Source: CAZCTO01 sp964501725
Lineage (GTDB): Bacteria > Bacillota > Clostridia > Saccharofermentanales > Saccharofermentanaceae
Reading direction: 5' to 3'
Length of the DNA stretch: 64,000 nucleotides
Assembly (NCBI GenBank): GCA_964501725.1
Contig: CAZCTO010000003.1
Location: 1-64,000, forward strand
The translations under genes and the position numbers were made by a program. The notes below the pieces were generated by a model. That model was not told the origin of the DNA. It did no database searches and saw only the letters and a list, made by a program, of their open reading frames with translations. This document shows, piece after piece, positions 51,842 to 59,752 of this stretch; positions within the stretch are counted from its first letter, which is position 1; every line of letters starts with the position of its first letter.

Positions 51842-52810
51842 TTAGGATACTCTGTTGCGGCCGAGATTCTTGGACATATACATACGCTCGTCCGCGGCAT
51901 GGATCAACTCTTCGACATCTTTATGGTTGCTGATGCAGGCGATACCCAGACTTACCGTCGGATGAACCAAGGTCCCGCCGAGATCAACCGGTGAACTCTC
52001 TATCTCAGCGCGGATACGCTCTGCTTGCGTCAATGCTTCCTTCTCATTCGTATCCGGAAGGAGAATAACGTACTCGTCTCCTCCGATGCGGAACACAATG
52101 TCCGAAGAGCGACTGTTTTGTGACATAATTTGAGCAAGATGCTGTATGACTTTATCTCCGCCCGGATGACCGAAAGTGTCGTTAATTATTTTAAAATTAT
52201 CCACATCCAGAGAGATTAAAGAGAATATATACTCTTCCTTGCCGCTCCGGAAGTAGAGGGAGGAGTGCTTTTCGATTACATCATAGAAATAACGACGGTT
52301 AAAGAGGCCGGACAGCTCATCAATACGGGAAAGCTTTTTGAGCATGGAATTCTTTCGCTCAAGCTCCGCTTCGGCATTCTTCAGATCTGAAATGTCTCTT
52401 GAGGTACCCCAGGTCCCGATTACTTTGCCATTCGCATCATAAAGAGGGTATTTATAGGCCGAAAACCAATATACCTTGCCTGTGCCTGTGTCCCAACTCT
52501 CAATGCTCGCGATCAACGGCTCGCCTGTATTCATAATTTTGAGTTCTTCTTCCCGGGTCCGGTCGGAAAACTCCGGCGGGAAAAAATCGGCATCCGATTT
52601 TCCGATCATCTCTGAGGGATCCTCGAGTCCGAATTGCCTTGCATGAGCAAGACTGTTCCAAATATAACGGGACTGACGATCCTTAAAATAGATCGTGTCC
52701 TGAGAAGAGTTACGTATTGCGTAGATCAGCAGAGAGTCCGGGAAAAGCGAGAACTCCGGAGCCGGAAAATATTCTTGCTCACCGGACGCTGCGCTTGAGA
52801 TTGTGTCCAT
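51842..52810 (-). CDS. PAS-GGDEF diguanylate cyclase (paralogue)
   Basis: A 322-residue protein with the same plan as the gene at 39386. The PAS/PAC domain (about 25-150) contains SSQDTIYFKDRQSRYIWNSL and KYPLYDANGKVIGTWGTSRD; a linker LKNAEAELERKNSML leads to a GGDEF domain (about 165-320) with LSRIDELSGLFNRRYFYDV and LDVDNFKIINDTFGHPGGD. The active-site motif reads GGDEY (IGGDEYVILLPD), a tolerated variant of GGDEF, so activity is likely. It lies downstream of and opposite to the XRE-cupin gene. Confidence 0.9.
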   Translation of the reverse strand: MDTISSAASGEQEYFPAPEFSLFPDSLLIYAIRNSSQDTIYFKDRQSRYIWNSLAHARQFGLEDPSEMIGKSDADFFPPEFSDRTREEELKIMNTGEPLIASIESWDTGTGKVYWFSAYKYPLYDANGKVIGTWGTSRDISDLKNAEAELERKNSMLKKLSRIDELSGLFNRRYFYDVIEKHSSLYFRSGKEEYIFSLISLDVDNFKIINDTFGHPGGDKVIQHLAQIMSQNSRSSDIVFRIGGDEYVILLPDTNEKEALTQAERIRAEIESSPVDLGGTLVHPTVSLGIACISNHKDVEELIHAADERMYMSKNLGRNRVS

Positions 52811-53005
52811 GATCAGAGCTTCTCCTTAAGAATGACATCGTTCTAAAACATTCCTTATTATAGACCTGATTATGTAAAAAACAATCAACAAACCATGAAT
52901 ATTAATCAGAAAACGTTAAGAATAGTCATGACGGTTTTACACGAATAAGGCCGTACGTGGTAAAATCGTACTGATAAGCATAACCATTAGCAGGGAGGTA
53001 CACCC

Positions 53006-53575
53006 ATGGATAGAAACACAAGTACGCGTCGTGAAATAGCAGGAAGAATTGTCGAGTTGCGTGACGCAGTCGGAATGACGGTGGAAGAAGTTGCCGGCCG
53101 GATGGATATCACTCCCGACAAATACAAAGAGTATGAATCCGGCGCCGTAGATGTTCCGATCAGCGCGCTTTATGAGATATCCGGGTTGTTCCGGGTCGAC
53201 ATGACCGATCTGCTGACCGGGAAATCACCGAATCTTCAGCAGTATTGTGTTGTCAGGAATGGTCAGGGGCCGCAAATTGAACGCTACCCCGGTTACCGGT
53301 TTCAAAGTCTGGCGTATGATTTCCAGAACAGAATGTTTGAACCGCTTCTGGTTACCATTGACCCTGAGAAGAACAATTCTATCGGATTGGTTTCCCATGG
53401 AGGACAGGAGTTCAACATTGTTCTATCGGGTACGGTGCGGGTGATTCACGGCGGGCATACGATTGATTTGAACACCGGAGACAGCATCTTTTTTGATCCT
53501 GCGGTGCCTCACGCGCAACAGGCCATGAATGATACTTCCGCCACATTCCTTACGGTAATCATGCACGACAAATAA
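53006..53575 (+). CDS. XRE-family regulator with cupin domain
   Basis: A 189-residue regulator: an XRE helix-turn-helix in residues 8-70 (LRDAVGMTVEEVAGRMDI, YKEYESGAVDVPISALYEIS) and a C-terminal cupin barrel (about 105-189) with GGQEFNIVLSGTVRVIHGGH, then the metal-site region FFDPAVPHAQQAM. This PuuR-like architecture senses a small ligand with the cupin. GGGAGG precedes the ATG. It is followed after 52 bp by an acyl-CoA ligase gene, a partnership commonly seen, so it probably controls that enzyme. Confidence 0.9.
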   Translation: MDRNTSTRREIAGRIVELRDAVGMTVEEVAGRMDITPDKYKEYESGAVDVPISALYEISGLFRVDMTDLLTGKSPNLQQYCVVRNGQGPQIERYPGYRFQSLAYDFQNRMFEPLLVTIDPEKNNSIGLVSHGGQEFNIVLSGTVRVIHGGHTIDLNTGDSIFFDPAVPHAQQAMNDTSATFLTVIMHDK

Positions 53576-53627
53576 TTATTCTCCGGATGGAGGAGTGCAA
53601 ACACGGGTAGATTGGAAGGGAGAACAC

Positions 53628-55373
53628 ATGCTGGAGAGATTTTTGCCGAGAGAGAAGTTTGATTCATACGATGATTTCATGGAAAACTATAAGGTTCAGG
53701 TGCCTGACCGGTTCAATTTTGCGACGGATGTTATAGACGCATGGGCGGCTGCCGAACCGGAGAAGAGCGCCCTGGTATGGTGTAATGATCACGGGGATGA
53801 GAAGTTCTTTTCTTTCCGTGATATTTCTATGCAGAGTGCGAAAGCGGCGATTGTGTTCAGCAAACTCGGCATAAAGCGCGGAGATGCGGTGATGTTCCTT
53901 TTGAAGCGCAGATGGCAATTCTGGACTTATGCGCCGGCGCTCATGCGACTGGGTGCGGTTTTTATTCCGGCTACGATCCAACTGACCCGGAAAGATATTG
54001 TATACCGTTGCGCCGCGGCAACCGTACGTGCGATTATCACCATCACCGAGAAAGATATATCGACGGCGGTATTAGAGGCGCTGCCGGATTGCCCTGACGT
54101 CCGCTTTACCGGTTATGTAAGGCCGGAACCGGGGGCCGAAAAGGCAATCGGACGCTTCGATGCCCCGCTGAACTGGCCGGATCTGCAGGGAATGATAGAC
54201 GCGATCCCGGATGCGGAAGCGGAGGCATTTCTTGCGATAAAGCCTGAGGCCGGCGGTAAGGATCCCATGCTTCTATATTTCACATCGGGTACCACCGGAA
54301 TGCCGAAGATGGTTCTTCACGATTACGAGCATCCGCTCGGACATATCGTTACGGCACATTACTGGCAACAACTCGAGCCGTCTGACCTGCACATCAGCGT
54401 GGCGGACACCGGCTGGGCAAAAACCGGTTGGGGCAAGATATACGGTCAGTGGATCTGCGGCGCCTCCAATTTTGTTTATGACATGGACCGGTTTGATCCG
54501 GCGGGCCTGATGGAGAAAATCGCCCGGTATAAGGTGACAACCTTCTGCGCACCGCCGACGATTTATCGTTTCATGATTCAGGAAGACTTATCCAAGTTTG
54601 ATTTATCCTCTCTTCGCATCGCATTGACCGCGGGCGAACCCTTGAATGCCGAAGTATTTAACCGGTTCAAAGATGCAACGGGACTCTCCATCCGCGAAGG
54701 ATTCGGGCAGACGGAAGGCTCGGTGCTTTGCGCGAGCTTTCTCTGGTTTGAGCCGAAACCCGGCTCCATGGGGAAGCCATCGCCGCTTTACGGCCTGGAT
54801 ATTATCGATGAGAACGGTGCCTCCTGTGCTCCGGGACAAGAGGGGCACGTAGTCGTGACCGGTCTTAATACAAATCACCCGGTCGGCCTTTTTCTCGCTT
54901 ATTACCGGGACGAAGAGGCCACCGCAAGAGTTTGGCACGACGGAATATATGAGACCGGAGATGTCGCATGGAGAGATGAGGACGGATTCTTCTGGTATGT
55001 CGGAAGATCGGACGATGTGATTAAGTGCTCCGGGTACCGGATCGGCCCGTTTGAAGTCGAGAGCGCCTTGCAGACGCATGACGCGGTGCTGGAATGCGCC
55101 GTGACCGCAGCGCCTGATCCGGTTCGCGGTCAGGTCGTGAAGGCAACAATCGTTCTTGCCAAAGGGTACACCGCATCTCCGGAGCTTGCCAGGGAGCTTC
55201 AGGATCATGTTAAAAAAGTAACCGCTCCTTACAAGTATCCGAGGATTGTTGAGTTTGTGGACGCACTGCCCAAAACAATCAGCGGGAAAATCAGACGTGT
55301 TGAAATCAGGGGTAAAGACGAGAAGAGTTCGATAAAGGCGCCGGATTCCATCGGACGGCATGACGAAGCCTGA
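53628..55373 (+). CDS. AMP-dependent acyl-CoA synthetase
   Basis: A 581-residue adenylate-forming enzyme that activates a carboxylic acid with ATP and CoA. Motifs in order: YFTSGTTGMPKMVLH (P-loop-like, about 220), AGEPLNAEVFNRFKD, GFGQTEGSVLC (acyl pocket and adenine binding), YETGDVAWRDEDGFFWYVGR (hinge) and KTISGKIRRVEIRG with the catalytic lysine (about 562). All elements are intact. The style is of medium-chain or acetoacetyl/benzoate-type synthetases; the substrate is not assignable. The ATG at 53628 has GGGAG upstream and fits the family N-terminus better than the codon at 53595. Confidence 0.9.
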   Translation: MLERFLPREKFDSYDDFMENYKVQVPDRFNFATDVIDAWAAAEPEKSALVWCNDHGDEKFFSFRDISMQSAKAAIVFSKLGIKRGDAVMFLLKRRWQFWTYAPALMRLGAVFIPATIQLTRKDIVYRCAAATVRAIITITEKDISTAVLEALPDCPDVRFTGYVRPEPGAEKAIGRFDAPLNWPDLQGMIDAIPDAEAEAFLAIKPEAGGKDPMLLYFTSGTTGMPKMVLHDYEHPLGHIVTAHYWQQLEPSDLHISVADTGWAKTGWGKIYGQWICGASNFVYDMDRFDPAGLMEKIARYKVTTFCAPPTIYRFMIQEDLSKFDLSSLRIALTAGEPLNAEVFNRFKDATGLSIREGFGQTEGSVLCASFLWFEPKPGSMGKPSPLYGLDIIDENGASCAPGQEGHVVVTGLNTNHPVGLFLAYYRDEEATARVWHDGIYETGDVAWRDEDGFFWYVGRSDDVIKCSGYRIGPFEVESALQTHDAVLECAVTAAPDPVRGQVVKATIVLAKGYTASPELARELQDHVKKVTAPYKYPRIVEFVDALPKTISGKIRRVEIRGKDEKSSIKAPDSIGRHDEA

Positions 55374-55415
55374 CCGTTCCGGGAAGTGAGACGATTGGGA
55401 GAAGAGGTTTAGAGG

Positions 55416-56150
55416 ATGAGCTATTTACGCATGAAAAAAAACAGCCAATCCAATTCGAAAAACCTTATTCTTTCCTTGCTTGCCATCATGGCGTCGGTCA
55501 TCGGAATCGCCGCGGATTTTATTCTCGGTTATGTGAAGCCCGGATCCATGGGTCGCTTTGCGATCGTTCAGGAAGGATGGGCGGAAATATCGCTATGGCG
55601 CCCGGGTATCTCAATGCTCCTTGCGGCAATCGCTTTTCCGATCTATCTTTTCGGGATTCACGTTGTTGCAAAGAGAATTGCGGAATCACTTCCGAGATCA
55701 TCCAAAGTTTTCCTTAACTTATCGGTTCTATCCGCCGTCGGATGGCTGTTGTCCCACGTATTTTTCTGTTTTCCTCAATATGTGTACGTATATCTCACTC
55801 AAAACGGCCAGGGCGATCTTGCGCTCGAACTGACGGATGACCTATTGTGGATGCTTTTCCCGACACTCCTTGTTTATATGATCTTGATGGCCGCGTCGCT
55901 TTCGGTGCTTTTCGTTTCGATTATATCCGGTAAAACCGCCTACGCCAGAGGGGTCGCTTTTCTGAGCCCTTTCACAGCAGCGGCATTGTTTTCGGCATTA
56001 CGGATTGTATTCCCGGCGTCGACGTTTATCCTTGCATTGACAACGGCATCGGTCCATGTCGGGATGCTGTTTCTGTTTGTCGCGGTGGCGTTCCGTGAGC
56101 AACGGTTACTGTTGAGAAATGAATCTCAAAACCGGGGAGAAAACAGGTAA
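55416..56150 (+). CDS. Polytopic membrane protein, DUF6796-like
   Basis: A 244-residue membrane protein with about seven helices. Strings such as MASVIGIAADFILGYVKPGS, AAIAFPIYLFGIHVVAKRI and GWLLSHVFFCFPQYVYVYL match my recollection of DUF6796, a family of unknown function. AGAGG precedes the ATG. It follows the acyl-CoA synthetase gene by 42 bp and may be co-transcribed with it. A new promoter and T-box leader begin right after its stop. Confidence 0.65.
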   Translation: MSYLRMKKNSQSNSKNLILSLLAIMASVIGIAADFILGYVKPGSMGRFAIVQEGWAEISLWRPGISMLLAAIAFPIYLFGIHVVAKRIAESLPRSSKVFLNLSVLSAVGWLLSHVFFCFPQYVYVYLTQNGQGDLALELTDDLLWMLFPTLLVYMILMAASLSVLFVSIISGKTAYARGVAFLSPFTAAALFSALRIVFPASTFILALTTASVHVGMLFLFVAVAFREQRLLLRNESQNRGENR

Positions 56151-56160
56151 ACCATGAGCC

Positions 56161-56188
56161 TTTACATTTCTGAATATTTTTGTATAAT
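56161..56188 (+). promoter_or_regulatory. Promoter of the T-box-controlled synthase gene
   Basis: TTTACA (56161-56166), a 16-bp spacer and a perfect TATAAT (56183-56188), about 22 bp before the T-box leader begins. Confidence 0.8.
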
Positions 56189-56210
56189 GATTCCATATAG
56201 TTAAAAACGT

Positions 56211-56440
56211 TGACGGAGACAGTACGCTTTATTTGAAGCTTCCAGCGAGTCGGGGAAGGTGAGAGCCCGGTACAAGTAGAACAGAGCCGAATATCACTCC
56301 CGAGTTTCAGACCGAACAGCAATGGGTAGGATCTGACGGTTTTCCTTCGTTATCGGGAACGCATATGTTAGTATGTCGTACAGGTGGTATAGCGAAGGTA
56401 ACCTTTCGTCCTGTAACGGGGCGGAAGGTTTTTTTATACC
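56211..56440 (+). promoter_or_regulatory. T-box leader, likely isoleucine-specific (AUC specifier)
   Basis: The leader has the T-box order: an AGCGAG bulge, distal loop GGTGAGAGCC, then GAATATCACTC, where the specifier AUC (56293-56295) is followed by the usual A. Next is the T-box proper AGGTGGTATAGCG (56382-56394), close to the AGGTGGTACCGCG consensus, and a terminator in which AACCTT near 56400 pairs with AAGGTT before seven or more T's (ending about 56437). Binding of uncharged tRNA favours the antiterminator. AUC points to tRNA-Ile; UAU one base earlier (Tyr) is less compatible with the downstream gene. Confidence 0.9.
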
Positions 56441-56458
56441 CAAAAAGGAGGCACGAAA

Positions 56459-57988
56459 ATGAGACTGGAAATCATGGACACCACACTACGGGACGGAGAG
56501 CAGACACCCGGCGTCGCTTTTACCGAAAGCGAGAAGTTCAATATTGCCAAGATGCTTCTTGACGAAGTGAAAGTCGATCGGATTGAGGTCGGATCAGCCC
56601 GAATTTCCGAAGGTGAGATGAGTTCGGTCAGGATGATCACAGAGTGGGCGGAGAGAAGGGGCTTGCTGGATCGTGTCGAGGTGCTCGGCTTTGTCGACGA
56701 CGGACGTTCAATTGATTGGATCGTCGAGGCTGGCGGAAAAGTGATGAATCTTTTGTGCAAGGGTTCGCTGCGGCATGTGACGAAGCAACTGAAAAAAACG
56801 CCCGAGGATCATTTCCGTGACGTAGAGCGGGATATACTCCATGCGGTGAAAAAGGGGCTTACGGTAAATGTTTATCTGGAGGATTGGTCCAACGGAATGG
56901 CTGACTCAAAGGACTACGTATTTCAGCTAACGGAGTTTTTGTCAAAGTTACCGATCAAGCGACTCCTGCTTCCCGACACCCTCGGTATCTTGACTCCGCA
57001 ACAGACGTTTAATTACATGCGTGAGATGGTATCCGGCTGGACACTTCCCTTTGAATTTCATGCGCACAACGATTATGATCTGGCGGTGGCAAACACACTG
57101 ATGGCGGTTCAGGCCGGAGCTTCGGGTGTTCACACCACGGTAAACGGCCTTGGAGAGCGAACCGGTAACGCAGCCCTGTCGTCGGTTGTCGGAGTGCTTA
57201 GAGACTTTCTCGGACAGGATGGCAGTAAGGTTCAGCTCGGCGTCGAAGAAGCATCGCTCAGCAAGATAAGCAAGATCGTAGAAGCGTTTTCCGGGGTCAG
57301 AATCCCGGCCAATAAGCCGATCATCGGCGAGAACGTTTTCACGCAGACATGCGGCGTTCACGCAGACGGCGACAGTAAGGATAATCTCTACTGTAACCGA
57401 CTGGATCCCGAGCGGTTCGGAAGAATGAGAAAATACGCGCTCGGGAAAACATCCGGCAAGGCGAGCGTCGCGAAAAATCTGGAGGAGCTTGGAATCGAGC
57501 TGGATCGCGAAACGCTGTCGAAAGTGACTGCACGAATCGTTGAGTTGGGCGACCGGAAGGAGAGCGTTACAACCGAAGAACTTCCTTACATCATCTCGGA
57601 TATTCTGGGCAGCAATGAAGAAGAAAACCGGATAAAGGTTCGCAATTACTACCTTTGTCACGCCAAAGAATTGTCGCCGGTAGCCACGCTGAGTCTTGAG
57701 ATTGACGGAGAGATTTTTGAAGCGACCGCTACCGGAGACGGACAGTATGACGCATTCATGAAAGCGGTTGAAAAAATCTACTCGACTATCCACAAGACCC
57801 TGCCGGAACTGATTGATTATGTGGTTACGATCCCGCCGGGCGGCAGTACCGGCGCTTTGGTGGAGACGGTGATTACCTGGAAAAACGGTCACGAGTTCAA
57901 GACGCGCGGCCTGGACTCCGATCAGACGGCATCTGCGATAAAGGCAACCGTAAAGATGCTGAATCGCATCGATAAGCCCGAAGCATAA
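56459..57988 (+). CDS. Citramalate/2-isopropylmalate synthase-family enzyme
   Basis: A 509-residue acyltransferase of the LeuA/CimA (DRE-TIM metallolyase) superfamily that condenses acetyl-CoA with a 2-oxo acid. The catalytic barrel opens with MDTTLRDGEQTPGVAFTESE (the DTTLRDGEQ signature), has LLLPDTLGILTP, FHAHNDYDLAVANTLMAV (HxHND metal site) and VNGLGERTGNAALSSVV. A C-terminal LeuA-type allosteric domain (about 395-500) carries DYVVTIPPGGSTGALVETVI, so feedback control is likely. The T-box with specifier AUC suggests an isoleucine pathway role, making (R)-citramalate synthase from pyruvate the preferred call over leucine-specific LeuA. Confidence 0.88.
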   Translation: MRLEIMDTTLRDGEQTPGVAFTESEKFNIAKMLLDEVKVDRIEVGSARISEGEMSSVRMITEWAERRGLLDRVEVLGFVDDGRSIDWIVEAGGKVMNLLCKGSLRHVTKQLKKTPEDHFRDVERDILHAVKKGLTVNVYLEDWSNGMADSKDYVFQLTEFLSKLPIKRLLLPDTLGILTPQQTFNYMREMVSGWTLPFEFHAHNDYDLAVANTLMAVQAGASGVHTTVNGLGERTGNAALSSVVGVLRDFLGQDGSKVQLGVEEASLSKISKIVEAFSGVRIPANKPIIGENVFTQTCGVHADGDSKDNLYCNRLDPERFGRMRKYALGKTSGKASVAKNLEELGIELDRETLSKVTARIVELGDRKESVTTEELPYIISDILGSNEEENRIKVRNYYLCHAKELSPVATLSLEIDGEIFEATATGDGQYDAFMKAVEKIYSTIHKTLPELIDYVVTIPPGGSTGALVETVITWKNGHEFKTRGLDSDQTASAIKATVKMLNRIDKPEA

Positions 57989-58025
57989 AAAATAGCGCAG
58001 CGAATTATCCATGTAAGCAGAAATG

Positions 58026-58061
58026 ATAAGAAGCGTGTCCGTTCTCCGGGCCGCTTCTTAT
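58026..58061 (+). terminator. Stem-loop after the synthase gene
   Basis: ATAAGAAGCG (58026-58035) pairs perfectly with CGCTTCTTAT (58052-58061). No T-run follows, so it is a weak terminator or a 3'-end stabiliser. Confidence 0.5.
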
Positions 58062-58116
58062 GTTCTGTGCATTGATCATCACTTTTACCCAATACAGCCG
58101 ACAGAGGTGTGTTTGT

Positions 58117-58145
58117 TTGACAATGGACTGGTTATAAATAATAAT
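58117..58145 (+). promoter_or_regulatory. Promoter of the hydrolase gene
   Basis: Perfect TTGACA (58117-58122), a 17-bp spacer and AATAAT (58140-58145), 34 bp before the start codon. Confidence 0.75.
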
Positions 58146-58179
58146 TACAAATGATGAACCCGAAGGAGCAGAGGGCATA

Positions 58180-59712
58180 ATGAAATCAATCAAAAATGCT
58201 TGGATAATGTCTGTTCTGGTCGTGCTTTTGGCATATACGATCACAGGCGCTTTTTCGGAAAATGTGTTTGCCGATGAAGCGGATATTGTTCTGTTTCAGG
58301 ACAGCAATCTTGAGCAGGCCTTTTTGGAGCTTGGCACGGATACGGACGGGGACGGTGCCATATGTGAGGGCGAACTTGCCGCGCTGACCGGGCCCCTTGA
58401 TCTGTCCGGCAGAAACATCTCAGATATCGAAGGATTGCAGTTCGCCACATCAATCGTTCAGATGGACCTTTCCGGCAATACTATTTCTGACATATCGAAT
58501 CTTACCTCCCTTCCTTCTCTGGAGACACTGGATATTTCCGAAAATCTTCTGGATACTGCCGACGGCAGTCCCGACAGAGCGGTGATTGATGCCATGGGAG
58601 CAACCTGTACAGTAATCTTCGAGCCGCAAAAGAGCAAAGCGGTAACCGGCGTGACGCTTCCCGAAGATTATGATGTATGCGTGGATGATATCGAAACGCT
58701 CGAAGCGCTGGTAGCGCCGGTTTACTCCCTCAATCAGGATGTATCATGGTCATCCGACAACGATCTGGTTGCCACAGTGTCTGACGGGGTGTTAACGGCA
58801 ATCTCGACAGGAACCGTTAACGTAACCGTTACCACAGAAGACGGCGGGTTTACCGACACCTGTGCAATCACAGTAAAGCCCAATAAACTTTCATCGGCCG
58901 ATTATATGATCAGCGGCGGGCAAATCACAGGAATGACCAAATACACGACGATCGCTCAATTTAAAGCGAATATTAACAACGATTCCGGGGATGTTCGTGT
59001 ATATATGCCGGATGGTACGGAAGCAACGACGGGCTATGTCGGTACCGGAATGACGGTCCGGTTGGTTGTGCGCGGTATCACAAGGGAAACGCTGACGGTC
59101 ATTGAACGGGGGGACGTCAACGGCGACGGAAGAATATCCGTATCCGACTATACAATGATACGGCTGCATATTTTGGGACTCAAAAGTGTTGAAGAACCCT
59201 ATTTTCAGGCGGCAGATGTCAACAGTGACGGGAAACTCAGCATTTCCGACTACACGCTGATTCGACTGGATATACTCAGTTTAAAACTCATTGGCGGCAG
59301 CAAGCCTGTTTTGCCTGAGGTAAGCAATCCGAGAATTCGCACATTTCTCAACATTGCGCTCGCGCAGTTGGGTAAGCCTTATGTGTGGGCAGATGAAGGT
59401 CCGGAAACGTTTGACTGCTCCGGTTTTATTTATTACTGCCTGAACACGGAAGGTTACACGATCGGCCGCCAAACAGCCAACGGGTACAGCAGAAACACGG
59501 CATGGCAATATGTTGACAAAAGTGCACTACAGCCGGGGGACCTGATGTTCTATTGGTCAGACAAAGTCCCCGGTACCATTGGCCACGTGGGAATCTATTT
59601 GGGCAACGGCTATCATATCCATGCCTCATCGACTTACGGATTTATCGTCATCTGGAAAGTTGAGGGGTGGTATGAAACTTCTCTGAGTCATGGGATGCGC
59701 GTTTACAGATAA
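58180..59712 (+). CDS. Secreted LRR-Big2-dockerin-NlpC/P60 peptidase
   Basis: A 510-residue exported protein. A signal peptide (1-32) is followed by leucine-rich repeats (about 65-125: LDLSGRNISDIEGL, LETLDISENLL), a bacterial Ig-like Big2 domain (about 155-233: VTGVTLPEDYDV, SWSSDNDLVATVSDGVL), a linker domain, a type I dockerin with two calcium repeats (DVNGDGRISVSDYTMIRL and DVNSDGKLSISDYTLIRL, about 312-370) and a C-terminal NlpC/P60 cysteine peptidase (390-510). Catalytic Cys413 sits in DCSGF, with His469 in GHVGIYL. It should cut peptidoglycan stem peptides at the cell surface. The dockerin implies docking on a cohesin-bearing partner. Confidence 0.92.
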   Translation: MKSIKNAWIMSVLVVLLAYTITGAFSENVFADEADIVLFQDSNLEQAFLELGTDTDGDGAICEGELAALTGPLDLSGRNISDIEGLQFATSIVQMDLSGNTISDISNLTSLPSLETLDISENLLDTADGSPDRAVIDAMGATCTVIFEPQKSKAVTGVTLPEDYDVCVDDIETLEALVAPVYSLNQDVSWSSDNDLVATVSDGVLTAISTGTVNVTVTTEDGGFTDTCAITVKPNKLSSADYMISGGQITGMTKYTTIAQFKANINNDSGDVRVYMPDGTEATTGYVGTGMTVRLVVRGITRETLTVIERGDVNGDGRISVSDYTMIRLHILGLKSVEEPYFQAADVNSDGKLSISDYTLIRLDILSLKLIGGSKPVLPEVSNPRIRTFLNIALAQLGKPYVWADEGPETFDCSGFIYYCLNTEGYTIGRQTANGYSRNTAWQYVDKSALQPGDLMFYWSDKVPGTIGHVGIYLGNGYHIHASSTYGFIVIWKVEGWYETSLSHGMRVYR

Positions 59713-59719
59713 GAGAAAA

Positions 59720-59736
59720 GCCGGGAGCATCCCGGC
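59720..59736 (+). other. Intercistronic GC-rich hairpin
   Basis: GCCGGGA-GCA-TCCCGGC, seven perfect pairs, between the hydrolase stop and the next ribosome site. There is no T-run. It may stabilise or separate the two cistrons. Confidence 0.6.
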
Positions 59737-59752
59737 GCTAAAGGAGACAAGA

